Origin: an uncultured Granulosicoccaceae bacterium
Lineage (GTDB): Bacteria > Pseudomonadota > Gammaproteobacteria > Granulosicoccales > Granulosicoccaceae
Length of the DNA stretch: 34,491 nucleotides
Direction of reading: 5' to 3'
Assembly (NCBI GenBank): GCA_937928685.1
Contig: CALGJU010000026.1
Location: forward strand, 1 to 34,491
The position numbers were made by a program, and so were the translations under genes. Under the pieces are notes generated by a model. The model saw only the letters and a list, made by a program, of their open reading frames with translations, ran no database searches and had not been told where the DNA came from. Positions 8,981-17,607 of the stretch are shown here, one piece after another (position 1 is the stretch's first letter; every line of letters begins with the position of its first letter).

Positions 8981-9397
8981 CTAGACCATTTCCTTGAGTG
9001 CTTTTAATGGTAGAACTTTTACCACTTTACGCTTTGGCTTGGCTTTGAACATCATTTCTTCGCCAGTGAAAGGGTTTGTGCCTTTACGAGCTTTAGTGGC
9101 TGGTTTCTCAATGCGCTTGACCTTGAAAAGACCAGGCATGTTGAAAATACCGGGGCCACGACTACCGATATTCTTGCCGATCAAACCTGACAATGAGTCT
9201 ATGACGGCACTGACATCACTTTTTGACAGTTCAGTTTCTTCTGCGATATGGGCGAGAATTTCAGATTTTGTAGGTGGCTTTTTGCCTGCCGCTTTTGATG
9301 CTTTTTTCTTGGAGGCTTTCTTCTTTGCTACTACTTTTTTCTTACCAACTACCTTCTTTTTAGTAACTGCCTTTTTCTTTGCTTTCTTCTTCGCCAT
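8981..9397 (-). CDS. HU-family DNA-binding protein with a lysine-rich N-terminal tail
   Basis: 138 residues. Residues 1 to about 42 are almost only Lys, Ala, Val and Thr in repeats of the AKKKA/TKKKVV kind, like the tails of eukaryotic H1 and bacterial H1-like proteins. Residues about 43-138 match the HU/IHF fold: TKSEILAHIAEETELSKSDV for the first helices, a central GPGIFNMPGLFKVKRIE strand pair, then ARKGTNPFTGEE, the HU signature region, and a final PLKALKEMV helix. The DNA-intercalating arm is R/K-rich (FKAKPKRKVVK). It is expected to bind and compact DNA without strong sequence preference, with the tail adding charge neutralisation. It is monocistronic, with 389 bp upstream. Tailed HU proteins are known in some Proteobacteria, Deinococcus and Actinobacteria. 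Confidence 0.88.
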   Translation of the reverse strand: MAKKKAKKKAVTKKKVVGKKKVVAKKKASKKKASKAAGKKPPTKSEILAHIAEETELSKSDVSAVIDSLSGLIGKNIGSRGPGIFNMPGLFKVKRIEKPATKARKGTNPFTGEEMMFKAKPKRKVVKVLPLKALKEMV

Positions 9398-9786
9398 GAT
9401 CTTATTTACCCATTTATCTGTTTGATGAATTTAATACCAGCAGCGGTAATTGTTATGTACCAGCGACAAATGCAATCTGCTTACAAACGATTTGCAATAT
9501 TAGATTGTGTCTAAAAATACATACTTATGAATGCTGGTGACTGGTTGGTGTAGGAACCTACCACTTTAGAACGTGCGTGATACGCGCTGCGGATAATACA
9601 GCATATGCAGCATAATCCAATATCAATTTACATATTTTACGTATATTTATAGGGTTTTAGCATCGTGCTGGCAAAAAAACGCTGTATTTGCAGTGTTTGC
9701 AAACCATTGTGTACGTGCGTAGCGTTGTTTCTGCTGATGAAGTTTGTGAAGAGCGGTAGTGGATAAACGTCTGTTAGAGAACGTTG
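9398..9786. other. AT-rich intergenic region between metW and the HU-type gene
   Basis: 389 bp with no credible gene. It must contain the promoter of the HU-type gene (minus strand), but no convincing -35/-10 pair was found. Around 9598-9616 a CAGCATA direct repeat and the palindrome GCATATGC occur. A weak terminator for metW lies at 9672-9703. Confidence 0.5.
9672..9703 (-). terminator. Weak candidate terminator after metW
   Basis: On the minus strand a 6-bp stem (TTTGCA / TGCAAA, 5-nt loop) is followed after seven bases by seven Ts. The stem is short and AT-rich and the spacing to the T run is long, so this is only a possible end for the metX-metW transcript. Confidence 0.3.
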
Positions 9787-10449
9787 CTACAGATTTTTCT
9801 TCGCTGCAATTTCATATAAAGCGGTTTCGCTGAACAGATTTGGCAGGATTCTGGAGCTGATACTTTTATCATTTGTGTTGCGTACAGTCGCCCGTCTCAC
9901 AGTCTGTATATCGAGCTCTTCACACAGGTTTTCAAAGTCTTTGAGGGTACACAGATGAGTATTCGGTGTGTCATACCAATGGTGGGGAAGGGATCGGGTG
10001 TTGGGCATTTTCCCGAGTATGCCGATAGATAATCGAGCGCTCCAGAACCCCATGTTGGGGAATGAAACAATACCTCTTACTCCGACTCTGACCATTTCCA
10101 ACAGAGTTTCCGCTGGATAGCGAAGTGTTTGGATTGAATGAGTAGTCAGAACATAATCAAACGATTGTGCTTCGAACATTTCCAAACCCAATTCAATATC
10201 TCGATGAATGACATTGATACCGCGTGTCAGGCACGTATTGATATCCGGCTGGGATATTTCCATTCCGTAGCCAGTGGTGTTTTTGGTTTCTTTTAGAAGC
10301 GCTAGCAGGGTGCCGTCGCCGCAGGCGAGATCCAGCAGACGACTGCCGGGCTCTATCCACTCCTGGATACGGCGTAAATCGGTGCGCAAATTTGTGACGC
10401 TGTGTGAAGCGGCCATGCCCGCAGTCTCTGTCATGCCAGAACCACTCAT
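9787..10449 (-). CDS. metW: MetW, methyltransferase-fold protein of methionine biosynthesis
   Basis: 220 residues. The core is a class I SAM-dependent methyltransferase fold with motif [13 protein letters not shown] (about residues 38-49), then the acidic end of strand 2 (YGMEIS) and [12 protein letters not shown], the usual MetW stretch. MetW partners MetX in homoserine acylation in several Proteobacteria and Leptospira, and its catalytic role, if any, is unsettled. The gene overlaps metX by 4 bp (ATGA), the arrangement expected for an obligate pair. The 20 residues before [10 protein letters not shown] are an N-terminal extension compared with short family members, so a later start is possible, although the overlap supports the ATG used. 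Confidence 0.92.
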   Translation of the reverse strand: MSGSGMTETAGMAASHSVTNLRTDLRRIQEWIEPGSRLLDLACGDGTLLALLKETKNTTGYGMEISQPDINTCLTRGINVIHRDIELGLEMFEAQSFDYVLTTHSIQTLRYPAETLLEMVRVGVRGIVSFPNMGFWSARLSIGILGKMPNTRSLPHHWYDTPNTHLCTLKDFENLCEELDIQTVRRATVRNTNDKSISSRILPNLFSETALYEIAAKKNL

Positions 10450-11582
10450 CTTAATGTAATGCTACCCAGCCAGCTTTTAATGCTCTGCACGTAATCTGTG
10501 ATTGGCATTAAGAAGGAATCGTGGCCGCTGATTGAATGAATGATGCTTGAAGAGACGTTGCAGTTTGCCAGCATCATGGCATTGACGATTTCTTCTGAGC
10601 GTTCGCTCGAAAAGCGCCAATCAGAGTTAAACGAGATGACCATTGCTTTCGCCTTAATGCGCTCAAAGGCTTTGACCAAACTGTTGTCAAAGTCGCGCGC
10701 CGGGTCAAAGTAGTCTAGTGCCTTGGTCATTAGCAGGTAGGTGTTGGCATCGAATCGATTAACGAACGATGCACCCTGATGGCGCAGATAGCTTTCAACC
10801 TGAAATTCCACACCATAGTTGTAGTTGAGTTTCTCAACCCGCAGTTCACGTCCGAACTTCTCGTGCATCGCGTCTTCTGAGAGATAAGTAATATGACCAA
10901 GCATACGTGCCAGCATCAAACCGCGTCTGGGTACTGTGTTGTGCTCATAGTATCTGCCTTCGTGAAACTCAGGGTCCGTGATGATCGCTTGACGAGCCAC
11001 TTCGTTAAAAGCCACGTTTTGTGCTGATAGTTTTGGTGCAGATGCCACCAGCAGTATGTGATCGACCAGGTCCGGATAGTCAATGGCCCACTGTAAGCCC
11101 TGCATTGCACCGAGGCTTCCACCGACCACAGCAGCCCAGTGATCAAGCCCCAAATGTTCCATGAGCATTTTCTGGCTGTTAACCCAGTCTTTGCAGGTCA
11201 CTATCGGGAAGTCAGGTCCGTAGTGCTTGTCGGTGGCGGGATTGGTTGATAGTGGACCGGTACTGCCGCGGCAGCCGCCCAGGTTGTTCGAACACACTAC
11301 AAAAAAACGGTCAGTGTCGATCGCTTTACCGGGGCCGATACAACTGTCCCACCAGCCGGGCTTTTTGTCATCGGTGTTATGCAATCCAGCCGCGTGGTGA
11401 TCACCAGACAGTGCATGGCAGGCGAGTACCGCGTTGTTCTTTTCTTTGTTCAGGGTGCCGTAGGTTTCATAGATCAGCTCATGACCATCAAGTACCTGTC
11501 CGCAGTCAAGTAGCAAGGAGTCTGTGAACCTGGCTATTTGCGGTGTGACCACCCCCACTGATTGTGGCTCTTTAGTAGGCAT
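10446..11582 (-). CDS. metX: Homoserine O-acyltransferase MetX
   Basis: 378 residues, normal length. This alpha/beta-hydrolase-fold enzyme activates homoserine for methionine synthesis. The nucleophile elbow GGSLGAMQG places the catalytic Ser at 156. Asp 321 lies in SDWRFSSE, and His 354 in SGHDSF completes the triad. The early motif [12 protein letters not shown] (55-66) supports the family. The DWRF form of the Asp region is what I recall from gammaproteobacterial MetX proteins assigned as succinyltransferases; the acyl donor should be treated as open. No strong Shine-Dalgarno is visible. A tandem 13-bp duplication (11594-11619) and a TGAATATTCA palindrome lie directly before the ATG. It is co-transcribed with metW and probably with yggT (93-bp gap). 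Confidence 0.94.
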   Translation of the reverse strand: MPTKEPQSVGVVTPQIARFTDSLLLDCGQVLDGHELIYETYGTLNKEKNNAVLACHALSGDHHAAGLHNTDDKKPGWWDSCIGPGKAIDTDRFFVVCSNNLGGCRGSTGPLSTNPATDKHYGPDFPIVTCKDWVNSQKMLMEHLGLDHWAAVVGGSLGAMQGLQWAIDYPDLVDHILLVASAPKLSAQNVAFNEVARQAIITDPEFHEGRYYEHNTVPRRGLMLARMLGHITYLSEDAMHEKFGRELRVEKLNYNYGVEFQVESYLRHQGASFVNRFDANTYLLMTKALDYFDPARDFDNSLVKAFERIKAKAMVISFNSDWRFSSERSEEIVNAMMLANCNVSSSIIHSISGHDSFLMPITDYVQSIKSWLGSITLR

Positions 11583-11593
11583 GAATATTCAGT

Positions 11594-11619
11594 GTCTCAA
11601 TGCAACGTCTCAATGCAAC
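11594..11619. repeat. Perfect 13-bp tandem duplication upstream of metX
   Basis: GTCTCAATGCAAC occurs twice back to back (11594-11606 and 11607-11619), ending 12 bp from the metX start codon. It may be a slippage product or a direct-repeat binding site in the metX leader. Confidence 0.9.
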
Positions 11620-11675
11620 GACAGCTACCCGATGACAGCATTCATTCATGTGAGTGAGTCGGCGGCATGATTGAG

Positions 11676-12206
11676 TTAAGCACCCAGCACAATTTTTAAG
11701 AACTGCAGAATAATCAGTGCGACCAGTGGTGACAGATCAAAGCCGTTAAATGGCGGTATAAACCTTTGAATCGGGTCAAGTATCGGTGAGGTCACGCTGT
11801 GTAACAAGCCGGATAAGGCATGCCCGCCGGGTTGCACCCAGCTTAAGATCACTCGCGCCAGAATGGTGATAAAAAACACATCAATGGCGGTACTCAATAC
11901 GCCGAGCAAGGCATAAGGTAGTGCGCCTGCAAAACTGCCGGCACCAAGTGCTGACAAGACCACAAACTTCACGAGTAATATAAGAAAGACCAACACCAGG
12001 GCTGCAACATCATGACCACCGATCCCCGGAATGACCTTTCTCAGGGGTTTAAGAAATGGTGTAGTGGCTTTGACGATGACATCGCCTATCGGGTTAGAGA
12101 AGCTTGCTCGTGTGTACTGCATGATAAATCGCAGCATTACTATAAAAGCAAAGATGTCGAACAGCGTTGTGATCAACCAAATAAAAGCACCGCTTACATT
12201 ACCCAT
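11676..12206 (-). CDS. yggT: YggT family integral membrane protein
   Basis: 176 residues with two tandem YGGT units. Each is a hydrophobic segment, then a polar loop of the type SNPIGDVIVKATTPFLKPLR (about residues 36-55) and its repeat HSVTSPILDPIQRFIPP (about 134-150), then another hydrophobic segment. This gives about four membrane spans. The molecular function is not established; related proteins have been tied to osmotic tolerance, and plastid relatives (CCB3/YLMG) to cytochrome or nucleoid organisation. The start overlaps the proC stop by 8 bp, so coupling to ProC synthesis is likely. The order proC-yggT is conserved in many gammaproteobacteria. Confidence 0.92.
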   Translation of the reverse strand: MGNVSGAFIWLITTLFDIFAFIVMLRFIMQYTRASFSNPIGDVIVKATTPFLKPLRKVIPGIGGHDVAALVLVFLILLVKFVVLSALGAGSFAGALPYALLGVLSTAIDVFFITILARVILSWVQPGGHALSGLLHSVTSPILDPIQRFIPPFNGFDLSPLVALIILQFLKIVLGA

Positions 12207-13026
12207 GTGAATCTCCGAGTTCTTTGCCTAGCTCTTGTGCACGGCCATCAGCAGCCGACATAGCACGCGACACGATTTGTTTTAAGTTATCTTTTTTGAA
12301 GCTATTGAGTGCTGCTTCGGTGGTGCCTGCCGGTGACGTTACATTTTTCCGAAGCTGAGCAGGTTCCAACTCGCTCTCCTTCGCCATGCGTGCAGCGCCA
12401 AGCGCAGTCTGCGTGGCAAACTGCACGGCCAGGTCTTTTTCAAGGCCCATCTCAAGAGCCGCTTCTGTCATTGCTTCAATCATTAGAAAAAAGTACGCAG
12501 GACCCGAGCCAGAGAGCGCGGTAATCGCGTCAAGTTGTGATTCATTCGCAACCCATGCAGTGATACCCACAGCGTTGAGTATATCTTCAGCAATGATGCG
12601 TTGATCTTGGGTGACCTTGTGGTCTGCGTAAAGTGCCGTCGCCCCTGACTGGAGCAGTGCCGGGGTGTTCGGCATACATCGGACGATAGCAATGTTGTTG
12701 TTATCGGCGTTGCCCCACTTCTGCATGTCTTCAGTTAAGATACCGGCCGCGACAGATACCAATAGCTGCGAATCAAGCTGCTCGACAGCATCCGTTAATA
12801 CACTTTTCATTTGCTGTGGTTTCACCGCCAGCACCACCACATCGGCGGTACTTATCGCCTGACCGTTGTTTTCTGCGACGACAATATTCCACTTATTAGC
12901 CGCAGCATCAGTGGATTCTGTGTAGGGGTCTGCGACCACAATATCAGTGGCTGGAAAGCCGTTGGCTATCAAGCCACCAATCAGGCTCCGGGCCATATTG
13001 CCGCAACCGATAAACGCTATCTTCAA
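12199..13026 (-). CDS. proC: Pyrroline-5-carboxylate reductase ProC
   Basis: 275 residues from the TTG at 13026. It catalyses the last step of proline synthesis, reducing pyrroline-5-carboxylate with NAD(P)H. A Rossmann motif IAFIGCGNMARSLIGG lies at the very N-terminus. Further family marks are VRCMPNTPALLQSGATAL and a C-terminal ALSGSGPAYFFLMIEAM / TSPAGTTEAAL dimerisation domain. The frame remains open to an ATG at 13095, but that start would add 23 residues lacking family similarity and overlap the transaldolase gene. A TTG immediately before KIAFIG gives the normal family length and a 31-bp gap. The Shine-Dalgarno is poor in either case. A TTG start with weak initiation could keep expression low relative to the transaldolase. 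Confidence 0.92.
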   Translation of the reverse strand: MKIAFIGCGNMARSLIGGLIANGFPATDIVVADPYTESTDAAANKWNIVVAENNGQAISTADVVVLAVKPQQMKSVLTDAVEQLDSQLLVSVAAGILTEDMQKWGNADNNNIAIVRCMPNTPALLQSGATALYADHKVTQDQRIIAEDILNAVGITAWVANESQLDAITALSGSGPAYFFLMIEAMTEAALEMGLEKDLAVQFATQTALGAARMAKESELEPAQLRKNVTSPAGTTEAALNSFKKDNLKQIVSRAMSAADGRAQELGKELGDSHG

Positions 13027-13057
13027 TGTCAGTGCTCGAATGTGAGGTGAACAGTAA

Positions 13058-14179
13058 TCAGGCTTTGTACTTGCTGCTTTCAGCATCGATCGCACTCAAC
13101 AGGCGATCAAAAGCTTCACTAAATGATGCTACGCCATCCGCTTCAAGCTTATTGGTGATTTCAGGCAGATTAATACCCAACTCGGTAAGTTTATCGAGCG
13201 TTGCCTGTGCAGTATCAAGGTTATTTTCGAGGCGATTCTCAACCACACCGTGATCCCGGAAAGCATCCATGGTTTTTGGCGGTACCGTATTCACAGTGTG
13301 TGGCCCCATGAGCTCTTCTATATAGTAGACGTCACTGAGCTCAGGGTTCTTGGTGCCGGTAGAGGCCCAGAGCAAGCGTTGTGGTATGGCGCCCGCGGCA
13401 GCCAGCTTGGCGAACTGTGGGCTATTGAAAATATTTTGATAGTAGCTGTAAGCCACTTTGGCATTGGCAATGGCGACCTTGCCCATCAGCGTTTTGGCAA
13501 CCTCCTGATTGCTGTGGGCTTCGAGTGCTTTGTCAGCCTGAACATCGACGCGGCTGACAAAAAAGCTTGCCACAGAGGCAATCTTGTCAATTGGCTGGTT
13601 GTCAGCAGCGCGTCTTTCCAGTCCGCGCACGTACGCTTGAACAATTTCTTTATAGCGCTCCACAGAGAACAGCAGAGTCACATTGACACTGATGCCGCGT
13701 GCTGTAAGTTCTTCAAATGCCTCTACGCCCTCTGCGGTGCCCGGTACTTTGATCATTACGTTCGGTCGATTGAGAAGCCCGTGCAGCTCCACTGCTTCGG
13801 CGATTGTGCCTTCCTTGTCATGCGCCAGGTTGGGTGATACTTCAAGGCTGACCATGCCGTCGTCACCACGACTATTGGCATACACCGACTTAAACGCATC
13901 AGCGGCAGTGCCAATGTCAGCGACCGCCAGTTGTTTGAAAATATCCATTGGCGTGGCCCCGGGGGCTTTTTTTACAATGGTTTCAATCTCAGCGTCATAC
14001 TCGTTCGTGTTAGCGATGGCGTTTTCAAAGATAGACGGGTTGGAAGTCATGCCCTGCAGCTGATCCTCTTTGATGTAGCGATCAAGCTCACCGCTCTGGA
14101 TCATACTGCGTTGTATGTAGTCCAGCCAGAGGCTCTGACCAATCTCTACAGCAGCGACAAGCGGGTTTGAATTAGCCAT
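13058..14179 (-). CDS. tal: Transaldolase (long, type 2 subfamily)
   Basis: 373 residues, the length of the transaldolase subfamily found in Actinobacteria, cyanobacteria and some Proteobacteria rather than the 317-residue TalB type. It transfers a dihydroxyacetone unit in the non-oxidative pentose phosphate pathway. The N-terminus has QGMTSNPSIFENAI, the first TIM-barrel signature. The Schiff-base lysine is in NVMIKVPGT, followed by NVTLLFSVERY. A good AAGGA lies about 6 bases before the ATG. The gene sits between yggS and proC, which are neighbours in Pseudomonas-like genomes, so it appears to be an insertion into a conserved cluster. Flux to erythrose-4-phosphate or ribose is the expected role; no link to proline synthesis is evident. 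Confidence 0.93.
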   Translation of the reverse strand: MANSNPLVAAVEIGQSLWLDYIQRSMIQSGELDRYIKEDQLQGMTSNPSIFENAIANTNEYDAEIETIVKKAPGATPMDIFKQLAVADIGTAADAFKSVYANSRGDDGMVSLEVSPNLAHDKEGTIAEAVELHGLLNRPNVMIKVPGTAEGVEAFEELTARGISVNVTLLFSVERYKEIVQAYVRGLERRAADNQPIDKIASVASFFVSRVDVQADKALEAHSNQEVAKTLMGKVAIANAKVAYSYYQNIFNSPQFAKLAAAGAIPQRLLWASTGTKNPELSDVYYIEELMGPHTVNTVPPKTMDAFRDHGVVENRLENNLDTAQATLDKLTELGINLPEITNKLEADGVASFSEAFDRLLSAIDAESSKYKA

Positions 14180-14290
14180 GGGAATCCTTAGGGTTTACAG
14201 AGATGATTTTAGTCTATGGGCAATGATAACGGTTTTTTTGTCGGGTCCCGAAATATTGCGGAACTGTCTTATTGAAAGAGGTGGAATTGG

Positions 14291-15001
14291 CTAGCGTTTG
14301 TCGCGCTTGCCAAACACTGCGGTGCCTATTCTGACCATTGTTGCCCCTTCGGCAATGGCGGCCTCCATATCGCCTGACATTCCCATCGATAACGTGTCTA
14401 CGTCTGAATGGTTGGATTGTAGTGTTTGATACCAACGATGGAGTTCGGCAAATACTTCACGTTGTTGCTCAAGGTTTTCACGTGGTGCAGGAATGGTCAT
14501 TATTCCGCGCAACGTCAGGGTGGGGGCAGAATCGATGAATTCTGCCAAGGATTCCAGTTCGGTGGTTGAGCAGCCGGATTTGCTGTCCTCATCATCCAAT
14601 TTCAACTGAATACAGACATTCAGCGGTTTTTGGTCGGCGGATCGGTGCTCGGCCAGACGCGTGGCGATTTTTAATCGATCAACACTTTGTACCCAGTCGT
14701 AGTGGCTGGCGATTGGTTTGGTTTTGTTCGATTGAATATGGCCAATGTAGTGCCATGTCAGGTTCAGCGCTTTGAGTTCGATGCTTTTTTCAATACCCTC
14801 CTCGACATAGTTTTCGCCGAACGCTATTTGCCCCTCTGCTGCGGCTGCTCTGATCAGTGACGAGGGTTTGGTTTTACTGACGGCCAGTAGTTGCACGCTG
14901 CCGGGCGCTCGACGGTAGGTTTGCTCAATATGGGCGATGTTGTCACGAACGCTGTTGATGTGGTCGGCTACTGAACCTTCAGTGGCATCTGTTTGGGGCA
15001 T
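14291..15001 (-). CDS. yggS: YggS family PLP homeostasis protein
   Basis: 236 residues from the ATG at 15001. This single-domain TIM barrel binds pyridoxal phosphate without known enzymatic activity and keeps vitamin B6 and amino-acid pools balanced (YggS/PLPBP/PROSC). The PLP lysine is K43 in LLAVSKTKP. GENYVEE, WHYIGHIQSNK and SMGMSGDMEAAIAEGATMVR are the standard family motifs. An upstream in-frame ATG at 15091 would add 30 residues not seen in the family, so the later start is preferred; a GGAT sits about 6-9 bases before it. It is the first gene of the minus-strand yggS-tal-proC-yggT-metX-metW run and is divergent from pilT, the same arrangement as in Pseudomonas. Confidence 0.92.
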   Translation of the reverse strand: MPQTDATEGSVADHINSVRDNIAHIEQTYRRAPGSVQLLAVSKTKPSSLIRAAAAEGQIAFGENYVEEGIEKSIELKALNLTWHYIGHIQSNKTKPIASHYDWVQSVDRLKIATRLAEHRSADQKPLNVCIQLKLDDEDSKSGCSTTELESLAEFIDSAPTLTLRGIMTIPAPRENLEQQREVFAELHRWYQTLQSNHSDVDTLSMGMSGDMEAAIAEGATMVRIGTAVFGKRDKR

Positions 15002-15272
15002 GTTGATCCGGAAAGTAGGTGAATGTGAAGCCTGCCTGCTGTTGGCCGATGTGTCGTTGCAGTAGTTTGATGAGATAGCAGCAAGACACAAAGTGCTTTT
15101 TAATCAATTTTGTAGCCTAGGTCATCGTTCTTGACGTGTCCACGCCCATTTAGAGTCACAGCCTGATCATCAAGGGCTTAATAAATTCCTGCGGTGTGTC
15201 GATAGGTTCTCATGGATGCACGAATACCACTTGTGCACATTTGAATTTAACGAGAAACACCAGGACCGATCA

Positions 15273-16310
15273 ATGGATATTTCACAGCTTCTGACCTTCA
15301 GCGTGAAAAACGGCGCTTCGGATTTGCATTTATCGGCAGAATTGCCGCCGATGATCCGTGTTGATGGCGACATACGCCGGGTCAACGTGCCAGAACTAGA
15401 TGCAGGCCTTGTACAGTCAATGGTCTACGATGTCATGAATGACAAGCAGCGCAAAGAGTTTGAAGAGGCACTTGAGGTGGATTTCTCTTTCGAACTGCCG
15501 GACATCGCGCGCTTTCGTGTCAATGCGTTTAACCATGCTCGCGGTACAGGTGCAGTATTCAGAACCATTCCGAGTGAAGTACTGACACTGGAGCAGATTG
15601 GTGCCCCTCCGATCTTCCAGCAGATCTCAGAGTTTCCGCGTGGCATCGTATTGGTAACCGGGCCCACCGGTTCCGGTAAATCGACCACGCTCGCCGCCAT
15701 GATGGATTATAAAAACGAGACAGAGTTAGGCCACATTCTGACGATTGAGGATCCCATAGAATTTGTACACCAAAGCAAGAAATGTCTGGTGAATCAACGC
15801 GAAGTCCACAGAGATACCAAAGGCTTTGATGCAGCGCTGCGATCCGCATTACGTGAAGATCCAGATACGATTCTGGTGGGTGAAATGCGAGATCAGGAAA
15901 CCATCAGTCTGGCACTCACGGCAGCAGAAACCGGCCACCTGGTATTCGGTACCTTGCACACCAGTTCCGCTGCAAAGACCATCGATAGAATCATTGATGT
16001 ATTCCCCGCGGGTGAAAAACCAATGGTGCGGTCAATGTTATCTGAGTCATTGAAAGCAGTGATCTCACAAACATTACTTAAGAAAATTGGTGGTGGTAGA
16101 GCCGCGGCACATGAAATCATGATGGGTACCCCCGCAATCCGAAACCTGATTCGTGAAGATAAAGTTGCACAGATGTATTCAGCGATTCAGACCGGTCAGG
16201 CTGCAGGCATGCAGACGCTTGATCAAAACCTCAAAGAGTTGGTTCAAAAAGGTGTGGTCAGTCTTGAAGACGCTAAGAAGAAAGCGGCTAACCCTGATTC
16301 CATTGTTTAA
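15273..16310 (+). CDS. pilT: Type IV pilus retraction ATPase PilT
   Basis: 345 residues. This cytoplasmic hexameric motor depolymerises type IV pili and drives twitching and DNA uptake. It starts MDISQLLTFSVKNGASDLHL, the usual PilT N-terminus. Walker A GPTGSGKST is at 130-138, the Asp box around TIEDPIEF, Walker B around ILVGEMRD and the His box TLHTSSA. The PilT-specific AIRNLIRE motif is present near the C-terminus (from about base 16135). The chosen ATG at 15273 has AGGA at 15262-15265; a longer frame from 15216 adds 19 unrelated residues. It lacks the GspE-type cysteine tetrad. It is divergent from yggS and followed by pilU after 51 bp. Confidence 0.96.
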   Translation: MDISQLLTFSVKNGASDLHLSAELPPMIRVDGDIRRVNVPELDAGLVQSMVYDVMNDKQRKEFEEALEVDFSFELPDIARFRVNAFNHARGTGAVFRTIPSEVLTLEQIGAPPIFQQISEFPRGIVLVTGPTGSGKSTTLAAMMDYKNETELGHILTIEDPIEFVHQSKKCLVNQREVHRDTKGFDAALRSALREDPDTILVGEMRDQETISLALTAAETGHLVFGTLHTSSAAKTIDRIIDVFPAGEKPMVRSMLSESLKAVISQTLLKKIGGGRAAAHEIMMGTPAIRNLIREDKVAQMYSAIQTGQAAGMQTLDQNLKELVQKGVVSLEDAKKKAANPDSIV

Positions 16311-16361
16311 GCTTGTTGAACTAAAAATAAAAATAAACGAACACTACTGCATAGAGTAACA

Positions 16362-17528
16362 ATGGAAAACGATTCAGCAAAAAAGTACCTTGATAGCCTG
16401 TTGAATAAAATGCAGGAAGAGGGAGGTTCTGATCTGTTCATCACCGCAGGTGCTCCTCCTTGTATGCGGCTACACGGCAAGATCACCGCATTAACTGATA
16501 AGAAGATGACTCCAGATCAGACCATGGCACTGACCAGGTCCGTCATGGATGACAAAGAGAAAGAGGAGTTCAGAGTTACCCGTGAGTGTAATTTTGCAAT
16601 CAGTGTTCCCGATGTTGCGCGCTTTCGTGTTAACGCGTTTGTGCAGCGTGGCAGTGCCGGTATGGTTGTTCGTATCATCGGGTTTGAAGTGCCATCGCTG
16701 GAAAAACTGAACCTGCCAGAAGTATTGAAAGAGGTAGCCATGATCACACGTGGCTTGGTTATCTTTGTCGGTGGTACCGGGTCTGGTAAATCAACAAGCC
16801 TCGCCGCGTTAATTGATTATCGTAACGTGAACAGTAAAGGTCACATTATCACCATCGAGGATCCAGTGGAATTTGTGCATCAGCACAAAGGTTGTCTGGT
16901 AACTCAACGTGAAGTTGGCACAGATACCGATTCGTTTGAAGTAGCGCTGAAAAATACACTGCGACAAGCACCTGATGTGATTCTGATTGGTGAGATCCGA
17001 GATGAGCACACCATGGAGCATGCGATAGCCTTTGCAGAAACAGGCCATCTTTGTCTTGCGACACTGCACGCCAATAATACAAACCAGGCGATGGACCGAA
17101 TAATTAACTTCTTCCCTGAAGAGCGACATAACCAGCTGCTGCTTGATCTTTCATTGAACTTGAAAGCAGTAATTTCACAGCGCTTACTTGCAACTCCGAG
17201 CGGTGATGGCCGCCGTGCTGCGGTGGAGATTCTGCTTAACTCGCCATTGATGTCTGATCTTATTAAGAAAGGCGAAGTTCATGAGATGAAAGAACTCGTT
17301 AAGAAATCAGGTGAGCAAGGCATGGTTACCTTTGACGAGGCAATTTTCAGATTGATCAAGTCAGGCGAAGTTACGGTAGAAGAAGGTATGCGCAACGCAG
17401 ATTCAGTCAATGATCTTCGATTAAGCCTTAAGCTGGCTGAAGGCGCTAACGCTGATGCTGAGAACGACTCAGAGGGCGGCCTGTCGCTTAAGGATGCCGA
17501 TGACGACTCGTACAAAGTCGCCTCTTAA
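16362..17528 (+). CDS. pilU: Type IV pilus retraction ATPase PilU
   Basis: 388 residues. This PilT paralogue assists retraction in a PilT-dependent way in Vibrio and Pseudomonas. Walker A has the PilU-like form GGTGSGKST (about residues 137-145, instead of GPTGSGKS). Motifs TIEDPVEFVHQ, ILIGEIRDEHTM and TLHANNTNQAMDRI follow. AIRNLIRE is replaced by PLMSDLIKKGE, again as in PilU. The last 40 residues form an acidic Asp/Glu/Ser tail. It follows pilT by 51 bp, probably in one transcript, and ends at a strong terminator. Pilin, pilB and pilC genes are not in the window. Confidence 0.95.
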   Translation: MENDSAKKYLDSLLNKMQEEGGSDLFITAGAPPCMRLHGKITALTDKKMTPDQTMALTRSVMDDKEKEEFRVTRECNFAISVPDVARFRVNAFVQRGSAGMVVRIIGFEVPSLEKLNLPEVLKEVAMITRGLVIFVGGTGSGKSTSLAALIDYRNVNSKGHIITIEDPVEFVHQHKGCLVTQREVGTDTDSFEVALKNTLRQAPDVILIGEIRDEHTMEHAIAFAETGHLCLATLHANNTNQAMDRIINFFPEERHNQLLLDLSLNLKAVISQRLLATPSGDGRRAAVEILLNSPLMSDLIKKGEVHEMKELVKKSGEQGMVTFDEAIFRLIKSGEVTVEEGMRNADSVNDLRLSLKLAEGANADAENDSEGGLSLKDADDDSYKVAS

Positions 17529-17550
17529 AAAGCGCATCTTTGTTTGTAAT

Positions 17551-17582
17551 AAAAAGCCGGGCATTTGCCCGGCTTTTTTTTT
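17551..17582. terminator. Bidirectional intrinsic terminator between pilU and pyrC'
   Basis: AGCCGGGC-ATTT-GCCCGGCT forms a GC-rich 8-bp stem, preceded by AAAAA and followed by nine Ts on the plus strand. On the minus strand the same stem is followed by five Ts. It can therefore end the pilT-pilU transcript and, from the other side, the yqgE-ruvX-pyrR-pyrB-pyrC' transcript whose last stop lies at 17608. Confidence 0.92.
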
Positions 17583-17607
17583 GATGTAATTAGATGCAGT
17601 CTTTTAG

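Noticed and set aside
8994-9425. 143-codon plus-strand open frame opposite the HU-type gene
   Set aside because: It is the mirror of the lysine codons (giving Phe/Ala runs) of a clearly real HU-family gene; no ribosome site or domain.
11583-11675. SAM riboswitch upstream of metX
   Set aside because: The gap to yggT is only 93 bp and holds a tandem duplication; none of the conserved SAM-I/II core elements could be seen.
13250-13837. 195-codon plus-strand open frame inside the transaldolase gene
   Set aside because: The minus-strand transaldolase is unmistakable and the antisense product has no recognisable motif.
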